In this document: in pieces, positions 52,437 through 59,315 of the stretch | Position numbering within the stretch: the stretch's first letter is position 1 | How the letters are laid out: every line of letters begins with the position of its first letter | Origin: Cereibacter_A azotoformans | GTDB lineage: Bacteria; Pseudomonadota; Alphaproteobacteria; Rhodobacterales; Rhodobacteraceae | Length of the DNA: 64,000 bases | Strand: one strand, 5' to 3' | Assembly (NCBI RefSeq): GCF_003050905.1 | Contig: NZ_QAOT01000002.1 | The notes under the pieces: model-generated | Databases searched by the model: none | Told to the model about the DNA's origin: nothing | Seen by the model: the letters and a program-made list of their open reading frames with translations, nothing else | Made by a program: the position numbers and the translations under genes

Positions 52437-52604
52437 TCAGGAACCGGCGGCCGAGCAGTGCGCTCCGCCCGGCGCGAGCCCCGATCCGAGGGCGAGGATC
52501 GGCGGCGCCTGGTAGGGATTGGGCGGCTCGCTCACCGCCGCATCGAGGGCGAGCACCCCCGCCACCGCCAGCAGGACGAGGAGAGCCACGGGTTTCCTGG
52601 TCAT
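52437..52604 (-). CDS. 55-residue secreted or membrane-anchored peptide downstream of yeeE
   Basis: A 55-residue ORF that starts with ATG overlapping the yeeE-like stop (ATGA) and ends just before an intrinsic terminator. Residues 5-20 are a hydrophobic helix ('VALLVLLAVAGVLALDAA'), followed by a Pro/Gly-rich exported segment with a single cysteine near the C-terminus ('GGAHCSAAGS'). Overlap, terminator position and codon usage support translation. I recognise no family. A lone C-terminal cysteine beside rhodanese and YeeE genes suggests a periplasmic sulfur carrier, but this is speculative. Confidence 0.65.
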   Translation of the reverse strand: MTRKPVALLVLLAVAGVLALDAAVSEPPNPYQAPPILALGSGLAPGGAHCSAAGS

Positions 52605-53728
52605 CGCGGCCCCTCCAGCCCCAGGCCGGGCCGTAGGCGGATGCCGACCCAGGAACCGACGAAGGCCGCGACGAACCAGACCCAGCCGTGCAGGCTGCCG
52701 GTCGAGATGCCGCTGAAGAAGGCGCCCACGTTGCAGCCGAAGGCCAGCCGCGAGGAATAGCCCAGAAGCAGCCCCGAGATCACGGCCGCAACCCAGGCCT
52801 TGGCCGGCAGGCCCGGAACCGCGGTGCCGAGGCCCCCCCGCCAGAGGCTCACCCCCACCGCACCCGCGATCATCCCGATGTTGGTGAGCGAGGTCACGTC
52901 GGTCAGCACGCTCTCACGCAGCCGTTCGACCTGCGCGGGGGCGCTCCAGAAGGCGGAGGCCGAGAGGTCCGCCCCCATCGCGACGGCCCCCTTGGCCGCC
53001 CAGAGCCCGAGGCCATAGACCACGCCCCAAGGCTGACCCGCCACCACGAGGTTGAGCAGCGCAAGCACCGCCAGCGCCGCCGCCGCCAGCCAGAGCCGGC
53101 GCGGCAGCCGCGCCCCGCCCGGCACGCCGAGCCAGATCGCCGCCAGCGCCACGGCGGCGAGGGCCGCCAGCGTCACGCCCAGCCCCGAGAGGCCGTCCAG
53201 CACCATCACCGGCGCGAGACCGAGCCCGTTCCACCAGTCGATGTGATAGGCGCCGAGGAAGCTGCCCACGGCGAAGAAGGGCAAGGCCAGCGCCGCCACC
53301 GCATTGCCGCTGCCGGCATTCACAAGCGTGCCAGAGCCGCAGCCAAGCACCAGCTGCATGCAGATGCCGAAGACGAAGGCTCCGCCCACCATGGCCCAGC
53401 CGACCGGCGCGTGGGCGCCGATCAGTTCCGAGGGATTGGCCCCGATGAGGGGAATCGCCACCACCGCGACCAGCGCGATGGCCAGCAGTTGCGCCAGAAG
53501 GCCCGCGGGCTCTCTCCGCAGGATCATCGCGCGCCACGGCCCTGCAAAGCCGAAGCGCAAGCCTTCCAGCGTGATCCCGAAGCCGAGGCCGATCGCGAGC
53601 AGCAGGCCGTAGCGTCCGCCCACCAGCGTGGCCACGGCCAGCACCGCAAAGAGGCCCGCCGCCATGAGGAGGCTTCGGCCCCCGAGGCCCGCCGGGACCG
53701 GCCCGGCGGTCGCCATCCTGTCCGTCAT
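52601..53728 (-). CDS. YeeE/YedE-family (TsuA-type) sulfur-compound transporter
   Basis: A 375-residue membrane protein with about nine to ten helices in two repeated halves. The conserved cysteine motifs are 'QLVLGCGSGTLVNAGSGN' near residue 120 and 'RLAFGCNVGAFFSGISTGSL' near 335, which in TsuA/YeeE line the thiosulfate path. It is 10 bases after the rhodanese gene. Import of thiosulfate or a related sulfur species is the best prediction; selenium-linked YedE homologues are an alternative. Confidence 0.88.
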   Translation of the reverse strand: MTDRMATAGPVPAGLGGRSLLMAAGLFAVLAVATLVGGRYGLLLAIGLGFGITLEGLRFGFAGPWRAMILRREPAGLLAQLLAIALVAVVAIPLIGANPSELIGAHAPVGWAMVGGAFVFGICMQLVLGCGSGTLVNAGSGNAVAALALPFFAVGSFLGAYHIDWWNGLGLAPVMVLDGLSGLGVTLAALAAVALAAIWLGVPGGARLPRRLWLAAAALAVLALLNLVVAGQPWGVVYGLGLWAAKGAVAMGADLSASAFWSAPAQVERLRESVLTDVTSLTNIGMIAGAVGVSLWRGGLGTAVPGLPAKAWVAAVISGLLLGYSSRLAFGCNVGAFFSGISTGSLHGWVWFVAAFVGSWVGIRLRPGLGLEGPR

Positions 53729-53738
53729 CGTCCGATCC

Positions 53739-54686
53739 TCAGAAGACGCCGCTGATCTGGTTCCAGAGGTTCTGGAGCGGCCCCGGAACATTCTCCATCG
53801 GCAGGCCGGCGTTCGACCAGCCCACCATCGATTCGGGGTAGAGCTTGACATTCTCGACGCCCGCCAGCTCGCTCAGCGCGAACCAGTTGGTCGCCGCCCA
53901 GTGGCCGGTGTTGCAGAAGGAGATCAGCTCTTCGACGCCGGTGTAGCCCGCCTCGGCCGCAAGGGTCCGGGCGCGGTCCGCATCCATGACCGCGGGGTTC
54001 GAGCCGAACCAGCGGTCATGCGTGAAATATTCCGACTGCGGCAGCGTGCCGGGACGGGCGGCGGCCGGCGCGGCCTTCTTGCCTTCCCAGAACTCCTGCG
54101 GGCGCGCGTCGATCAGCGTCGCCTGCCCTTCGCCCTCGACAACCTCCCGCACGTCCTGCTCGGTGGCCAGCCAGGCGTCCGAGAAGGCGACGGTGAAGTC
54201 GCTGGGGCTGGGGGTCGCGGCTTCGGTGCTCAGCGGAAGACCCGCCTCCTGCCAGCCGCGCATGCCCCCGTTGATGATGGCGAGTTGGCTCACGCCGCTG
54301 GATTTCAGGGTCCAGTAAACCCGGGCGGCGGCGCCGAAGTCGGTGGCGTCCTTGCCCTCGTGGACGATGACGGTCGGACGATCCGCCGTGACGCCGAGGC
54401 CCTGCAGGATCTCGGTCAGCCGGTCGGCCTCGGGAACCTTGCCGGGATTGTCGGCCGGACCGCGGAACAGGCCGTAGGGAGCGGAGACGGCGCCCGCGAT
54501 GTGACCCTCGGCGTAGGGCTGGGGCTTGCCCTCCTCACCGGCGCGGATGTCGATGAAGAGCGCCTCGCCCGATGCCTGCGCTTCGGCGGCCTGCTCGGGG
54601 GTCAGAAGCGGGCCGAAGGTCTGCTGGGCGAAGGCCGGCGCGGAGATGACCATCAGAGCCGCGGTGGCGAGCGGAATCAGTCGCAT
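53739..54686 (-). CDS. Periplasmic two-domain rhodanese (thiosulfate sulfurtransferase)
   Basis: A 315-residue protein with a signal peptide (residues 1-21) and two rhodanese domains. The N-terminal domain lacks the active cysteine ('VHEGKDATDFGAAAR'); the C-terminal domain carries it in 'FCNTGHWAATNW' near residue 255. It probably transfers sulfane sulfur in the periplasm and works with the following YeeE-type transporter. A 340-base divergent gap separates it from ridA. Similar rhodanese-YeeE pairs are widespread in sulfur-oxidising alphaproteobacteria. Confidence 0.88.
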   Translation of the reverse strand: MRLIPLATAALMVISAPAFAQQTFGPLLTPEQAAEAQASGEALFIDIRAGEEGKPQPYAEGHIAGAVSAPYGLFRGPADNPGKVPEADRLTEILQGLGVTADRPTVIVHEGKDATDFGAAARVYWTLKSSGVSQLAIINGGMRGWQEAGLPLSTEAATPSPSDFTVAFSDAWLATEQDVREVVEGEGQATLIDARPQEFWEGKKAAPAAARPGTLPQSEYFTHDRWFGSNPAVMDADRARTLAAEAGYTGVEELISFCNTGHWAATNWFALSELAGVENVKLYPESMVGWSNAGLPMENVPGPLQNLWNQISGVF

Positions 54687-55026
54687 GGCGTCACATGTCC
54701 TCAGATTTGGAGTGCGCTTCAGATCGAGCGTCGGACGGGGAAAATCAAGGGAGGATGGTCCGTCCCGCCCGCCCCCGAAGCCGCCGCAGCCGTCACGATT
54801 TCCGCGCATGTGGCGACGTCCGGGACGATTTTTCCCGATAGAGGCCGAAGGGCGGACAGGTGTTCCGGCGGAGCACGCAGGGCGGAACGGACATGCTTAT
54901 CCTGCGGCCGGACCGGAGGCGCGACCTACGGGCCCATTCACGCGTCGCGGGTGACGCTCCCGCGCGGGGCGGCTTTCCCGCGGGGTGCCGCTCGGCTAAC
55001 AGGGGGTATCATCCAAGGAGGCTTTC
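54687..55026. other. Divergent region between rhodanese gene and ridA-like gene
   Basis: This 340-base gap has no supported gene. The right edge holds the ridA ribosome site (AAGGAGG, six bases from ATG). GC-rich stretches and short AT patches (TTTTTCCCGATAG near 54828) are present, but I find no convincing promoter pair or palindrome. Confidence 0.45.
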
Positions 55027-55374
55027 ATGACCGAGATCACCCGATACGAAACCGGCGCACGCATGAGCCAGGCCGTCAGGGCCAATGGCATGGTCTGGCT
55101 TGCGGGTCAGGTCGGCCATCCGGGCGAGTCCGTGGCCGAGCAGACCCGCACCTGCCTCGCCGAAGTGGACCGTCTGCTCGCGCTGGCCGGCAGCGACAAG
55201 ACCCGCATCGTCTCGGCGCAGATCTGGCTGGCCGACATGGCCGATTTCGCCGAGATGAACGCGGTCTGGGACGAATGGGTGCCGCAGGGGCACTGCCCGG
55301 CCCGTGCGACCGGCGAGGCGAAGCTTGCAGCGCCCGGCTACAGGGTCGAGGTCATCGTCACCGCGGTGATCTGA
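55027..55374 (+). CDS. RidA/YjgF-family protein
   Basis: A 115-residue protein of the RidA superfamily, which in characterised members hydrolyses reactive enamine/imine intermediates in the cytoplasm. Family segments are 'MVWLAGQVGHPGES' near residue 23 and 'CPARATGEAKLAAPGYRVEV' near the C-terminus. The canonical catalytic Arg is present in 'PARAT'. AAGGAGG is perfectly placed before the ATG. It converges on pgi across a hairpin repeat. It is nearer the YoaB/Rid subgroups than E. coli RidA, so the substrate is uncertain. Confidence 0.88.
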   Translation: MTEITRYETGARMSQAVRANGMVWLAGQVGHPGESVAEQTRTCLAEVDRLLALAGSDKTRIVSAQIWLADMADFAEMNAVWDEWVPQGHCPARATGEAKLAAPGYRVEVIVTAVI

Positions 55375-55398
55375 CTTCCAGCGGCGATCTCAGACGAA

Positions 55399-55450
55399 GG
55401 CCGGGGGCTCTGCCCCCCGGACCCCCGGGATATTTGGACCAGAGTGAAGG
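55399..55450. repeat. Rhodobacterales-type hairpin repeat between ridA and pgi
   Basis: CCGGGGG (55401-55407) pairs with CCCCCCGG (55413-55420), followed by 'ACCCCCGGGATATTTGGACC' and AGAGTGAAGG. I recall closely similar hairpin-plus-ATATTTGGACCAGA elements scattered in Rhodobacter and Paracoccus genomes. Placed between two convergent genes it likely terminates both. I saw only this copy in the window. Confidence 0.6.
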
Positions 55451-55466
55451 AAGGCAGGCCCTCGCC

Positions 55467-57068
55467 TCATCTGCGCAGGAAGTCGATGAGCTGGCGGGTG
55501 GAGCCGTCCTTGCCCTCGGTGCCGGCGCGGCCCTCGAGCATCGGCTGCAGCGCGAGCGCCAGCTCCTTGCCGAGTTCCACGCCCCACTGGTCGTAGGAGT
55601 TGATGCCGAGGATCACGCCCTCGACAAAGACCCGATGTTCGTAGAGCGCAATGATGCGGCCGAGCATCGCGGGCGTGAGCTTCGGATAGGCGAGCGTCGT
55701 CGAGGGACGGTTGCCGGGGAAGACCCGGTGGCGCGCCTGCCGCTCGAGCTCGGTGCCGGTCAGGCCCTTCTTCGCCAGGATCGCGCGCGCCTCGTCGAGC
55801 GAGCGGCCGCGCAGGAGAGCCTCGGACTGGGCAAGGCAGTTCGAGACGAGAAGCAGGTGCTGGTGGGCCAGATCCGGCTCGTGGCCGTCGCGCGCCACAA
55901 GGAACTCGCACGGCACCACCCGCGTGCCCTGGTGGATGAGCTGGTAGAAGGCGTGCTGGCCGTTCGTTCCGGGCTCGCCCCAGACGATCGGACCGGAGTG
56001 GAGCGCAAGTTCGTGCCCGTCCATGGCCACGCGCTTGCCGTTCGATTCCATCTCGAGCTGCTGGAGATAGGCGGGCAGGCGGGCGAGCCTCTGGTCGTAG
56101 GGCAGCACGGCGCGGGTGGCGTGTCCGCAGATCTGGTTGTGCCAGATGCCCACCAGCGCGAGCAGCACCGGCAGGTTCTCGGCGAAGGGCGCCTCGCGGA
56201 AGTGGCGGTCCATGGCGGCGCCACCCGAGAGGAAGGCATCGAAATCCTCGGGGCCGATCGCGATCATCAACGAGAGACCGATGGGCCCCCACATCGAATA
56301 GCGCCCGCCCACCCAGTCCTCGAATCCGAAAACGCGCGAGGCATCGATCCCGAACGCCGCCGTCCGGTCGGCCGCGGTCGAGACGGCGGCGAACTGCGCC
56401 GCGGGATGGGCGACGCGTCCCTCCATCCAGCGCCGGGCGGTCTCGGCGTTGGTCATGGTCTCGATGGTGGTGAAGGTCTTGGAGGCGACGATCACCAGCG
56501 TCGTGGCGGGGTCGAGATCCTTCAGCGTGTCGTGGATGTGGGCGCCATCGACGTTCGAGACGAAATGGCAGCGCGGCCCGTCGGCGTAGGGCGCCAGCGC
56601 AAGACAGGCCATCGCAGGACCAAGGTCCGAGCCGCCGATGCCGATATTGACCACGTCGGTGATGCGCCCGCCCTGCCCCGTGAAGCGCCCCTCGCGCAGG
56701 TCGTGCGCGAAAGCCTGCATCCGGGCGTGCGTCTCACGCAAGCCCGCCGTCACGTCCTGCCCTTCGACCAGAACCGGACGGTCCATGTTGCGCAGCGCGG
56801 TGTGGAGCACCGCGCGCCCCTCGGTCTCGTTGATCTTCCGGCCCGCGAACATCGCGTCGCGTTTCTGGGAGACGCCCGCCGCGCCGGCGAGATCGATCAG
56901 GAGGTCGCGCGCCGTATGGTCGATGTTGGTCTTCGACCAGTCGAACAGCATGTCGTCCAGGCGTGTCGAAAAGCTCTCTGCCCGCCGCGGGTCCGCGAAA
57001 AGGTCGAGGATCGGGCGATGTTCGACCGCCTGTTGATGCGCCTTCAGCGCCTGCCAGATCTGCTTCAT
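55467..57068 (-). CDS. pgi: Glucose-6-phosphate isomerase
   Basis: A 533-residue phosphoglucose isomerase converting glucose-6-phosphate and fructose-6-phosphate. The family signatures are 'VGGRYSMWGPIG' near residue 245 and 'INSYDQWGVELGKELA' near 490, with 'GIGGSDLGPAMACLA' near 146. Length matches the E. coli-type enzyme (549). It is third in the zwf-pgl-pgi unit, 11 bases after pgl, so Entner-Doudoroff entry and gluconeogenic flux are jointly expressed. Confidence 0.95.
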   Translation of the reverse strand: MKQIWQALKAHQQAVEHRPILDLFADPRRAESFSTRLDDMLFDWSKTNIDHTARDLLIDLAGAAGVSQKRDAMFAGRKINETEGRAVLHTALRNMDRPVLVEGQDVTAGLRETHARMQAFAHDLREGRFTGQGGRITDVVNIGIGGSDLGPAMACLALAPYADGPRCHFVSNVDGAHIHDTLKDLDPATTLVIVASKTFTTIETMTNAETARRWMEGRVAHPAAQFAAVSTAADRTAAFGIDASRVFGFEDWVGGRYSMWGPIGLSLMIAIGPEDFDAFLSGGAAMDRHFREAPFAENLPVLLALVGIWHNQICGHATRAVLPYDQRLARLPAYLQQLEMESNGKRVAMDGHELALHSGPIVWGEPGTNGQHAFYQLIHQGTRVVPCEFLVARDGHEPDLAHQHLLLVSNCLAQSEALLRGRSLDEARAILAKKGLTGTELERQARHRVFPGNRPSTTLAYPKLTPAMLGRIIALYEHRVFVEGVILGINSYDQWGVELGKELALALQPMLEGRAGTEGKDGSTRQLIDFLRR

Positions 57069-57079
57069 TCCAATGCTGC

Positions 57080-57751
57080 CTATTCCGCCCAATGCACGGT
57101 TGCGTTTGCCAGCAAAGCCTTGATCGGAGCCTCCCGGGGCGTCAACCCCTGGGCCCGTTCGAGCGCCGCGCGCTTCGCCGCGCCGGTGATGAGGACATGG
57201 ATCGCCAGCGCCCCCTTGAGGGCGGGCGCGGTGAGCGTGATGCGCGGCTCGCCCGCCGCCTCGGCCCGGAGCGCCATGAGCAGGGGCGCGCTGTCGGACA
57301 GTGCGTCGTCGAGCCGGTCGGCGCCCGGAAAGAGCGAGGCGGTGTGCATGTCCTCGCCCATGCCCAAGAGCAGCACCGAGATCGGCAGATGCGGCTCGAT
57401 CGCGGCGGCGAGGCCCTCGAGCGCCTCCTCGGGCGTGTCGGTGTCGGCCCGCAGCGGGAGGAACCCGGCGGCCGCGGCGCGACCCGTCAGCAGCCGTTCG
57501 CGCAGAAGCCGCGTGTTCGAGCGCGGGCTCGTCTCGGGCACCCAGCGTTCGTCGTTGAGAAAGACCGTGATCCGCGGCCAGTCGATGTCCACGCCCGACA
57601 AGGTGTCGAACACGGGCCCCGGCGTGGTGCCGCCGGGAACGCAGAGGCTTGCGTGATCCTCGCGGCGCAGGAAGTCGGCCAGTTCGCCCGCGATCCTGTT
57701 CGCGAGCGACAGCATCAGGAACTCGCGATCGGGATATTCGACGAATTGCAT
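57080..57751 (-). CDS. pgl: 6-phosphogluconolactonase
   Basis: A 223-residue DevB/SOL-type lactonase that hydrolyses 6-phosphogluconolactone made by Zwf. Signatures are 'FLNDERWVPETSPRSN' near residue 66 and 'LLGMGEDMHTASLFPG' near 130. The ATG at 57751 has AGGAG seven bases upstream; an earlier ATG at 57757 is too close to it. It lies between zwf and pgi in the same operon. Confidence 0.93.
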   Translation of the reverse strand: MQFVEYPDREFLMLSLANRIAGELADFLRREDHASLCVPGGTTPGPVFDTLSGVDIDWPRITVFLNDERWVPETSPRSNTRLLRERLLTGRAAAAGFLPLRADTDTPEEALEGLAAAIEPHLPISVLLLGMGEDMHTASLFPGADRLDDALSDSAPLLMALRAEAAGEPRITLTAPALKGALAIHVLITGAAKRAALERAQGLTPREAPIKALLANATVHWAE

Positions 57752-57785
57752 GGTCATTCTCCTCGGACGCAGGGCCTTGCGGCCG

Positions 57786-59237
57786 TCAGCGGATCTCGCG
57801 CCAGCGCCGGCCGTCGCGGTGCATGAGCATCAGCGCATCCTCGGGGCCGGAGGTTCCCGGCTCGTAGCTCTTTGGCCGGTCGCCGCGGCGCTCCCAGGCG
57901 GCGATGATCGGATCGACCCAGGCCCAGGCGGCCTCGACCTCGTCGCCGCGCATGAAGAGGGTCTGGTTGCCGCGGATCACATCCATGATCAGCCGCTCGT
58001 AGGCGTCGGGGATGTCCTCGCCGTCGGGCCCGAGCGCCTCGGCAAAGGACATGTCGAGCGGAACCTGCGTGAGACGCATCCCCCCCGGCCCCGGCTCCTT
58101 GATCATCACCTTGAGATTGATGCCCTCGTCCGGCTGCAACCGGATCACGAGGACGTTCTCGCGCCAGTCCTCGGCGTCGTCGAAGATCGAGTGCGGCGGT
58201 TCGCGGAAGGTGATGGCGATCTCGGAGGCGCGGCCGCGCAGCCGCTTGCCGGTGCGCAGGTAGAAGGGCGTGCCCTTCCAGCGCCAGTTGGAGATATGCA
58301 CCTTCATGGCGATGTAGCTCTCGGTCCGGCTGCGGGGGTTGCCGGCATGGTCGAGATAGCCCTCCTGCCCGCCGCCGGCGAGATACTGGCCCCGCACGAT
58401 GTCCTCGGGGGGCACCGGGTCGAGCGCACGGATCACCTTGAGCTTTTCGTCGCGGACCGCGTTCGGATCGAAATGATACGGAGGCTCCATCGCGATCAGG
58501 CAGAGGAGCTGCATCAGGTGGTTCTGCACCATGTCCCGCATGGCGCCCGAGGTGTCGTAATAGGCCCCTCGCCCGCCCACGCCCACGGTTTCGGCCACCG
58601 TGATCTGCACATGATCAATATATTGCGCCTTCCACAGCGGCTCGAACAGGATGTTGGCGAAACGCACCGCCATCAGGTTCTGGACCGTCTCCTTGCCGAG
58701 ATAGTGATCGATCCGGTAGATCTGCTCTTCGGCAAAATGCAGCGCCAGAACGCGGTTGAGCGCGCGGGCGGATTCGAGGTCGCGGCCGAAGGGCTTCTCG
58801 ACGACGATGCGGCTCTGTGCGCCCGCGATGTCGTTCTCGTGCAGCCGTTCGGCCAGCGCGCCGAACAGGGAGGGCGCCACCGAGAAATAGAAGGCCCGCA
58901 CGACGTCGGGGCGCATCATCTCCTTCAGCCGCGCCCAGCCCGAGGTGCCGGTCGCGTCGATGGCGACATAGTGGATCCGTTCAAGAAAGCCCTCGATCGC
59001 CTGGTCGTCCCGTCGGGCCGGCGCCACGAATTCCTCGAGCGCGGCGCGGACCTGCGCCCGGAACGCCTCATCCTCCATCTCCGAGCGCGCCGCGGCGATG
59101 ATCCGGCTTTCGAGCGGCATCTGCCCGGCGAGGAAGCGCCGGTAGAGGCCGGGAAGGATCTTGCGCCGGGCGAGGTCGCCTGTGCCGCCAAAGATGACCA
59201 GATCGAAGATATCCACGGGAATAACTCTCGAAACCAT
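57786..59237 (-). CDS. zwf: Glucose-6-phosphate 1-dehydrogenase
   Basis: A 483-residue enzyme that oxidises glucose-6-phosphate with NADP+ or NAD+, the first step of the Entner-Doudoroff and pentose phosphate routes. The Rossmann motif is 'FGGTGDLARRKILPGLY' near residue 16, and the active-site motif 'RIDHYLGKETVQNLMAVRF' near 180. It heads the zwf-pgl-pgi operon. A 12-bp perfect palindrome of the LacI-family type lies 18 bases upstream of its ATG. Confidence 0.95.
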   Translation of the reverse strand: MVSRVIPVDIFDLVIFGGTGDLARRKILPGLYRRFLAGQMPLESRIIAAARSEMEDEAFRAQVRAALEEFVAPARRDDQAIEGFLERIHYVAIDATGTSGWARLKEMMRPDVVRAFYFSVAPSLFGALAERLHENDIAGAQSRIVVEKPFGRDLESARALNRVLALHFAEEQIYRIDHYLGKETVQNLMAVRFANILFEPLWKAQYIDHVQITVAETVGVGGRGAYYDTSGAMRDMVQNHLMQLLCLIAMEPPYHFDPNAVRDEKLKVIRALDPVPPEDIVRGQYLAGGGQEGYLDHAGNPRSRTESYIAMKVHISNWRWKGTPFYLRTGKRLRGRASEIAITFREPPHSIFDDAEDWRENVLVIRLQPDEGINLKVMIKEPGPGGMRLTQVPLDMSFAEALGPDGEDIPDAYERLIMDVIRGNQTLFMRGDEVEAAWAWVDPIIAAWERRGDRPKSYEPGTSGPEDALMLMHRDGRRWREIR

Positions 59238-59254
59238 CGACCGCCCTGCTGTCT

Positions 59255-59266
59255 GTTAGCGCTAAC
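59255..59266. promoter_or_regulatory. GTTAGCGCTAAC palindrome, candidate CceR (LacI-family) operator of zwf
   Basis: A perfect 12-bp palindrome with a central CG, the hallmark of LacI-family operators, 18 bases upstream of the zwf start. In R. sphaeroides the LacI-family protein CceR is reported to control Entner-Doudoroff and gluconeogenic genes including zwf. Sequence and position fit a repressor site; that CceR is the binder is inferred from that knowledge. Confidence 0.7.
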
Positions 59267-59315
59267 GGCGTTCTAGCCACTGCCAAGGTCCATGTCCAGC
59301 GCGTCGCCCGTCCGG

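Noticed and set aside
53628..57656. A very long open frame (over 1,300 codons) on the plus strand
   Set aside because: It is antisense to rhodanese, pgi and pgl and crosses ridA; its translation is Arg/Gly/His-rich low-complexity sequence, an artefact of high GC at third positions.
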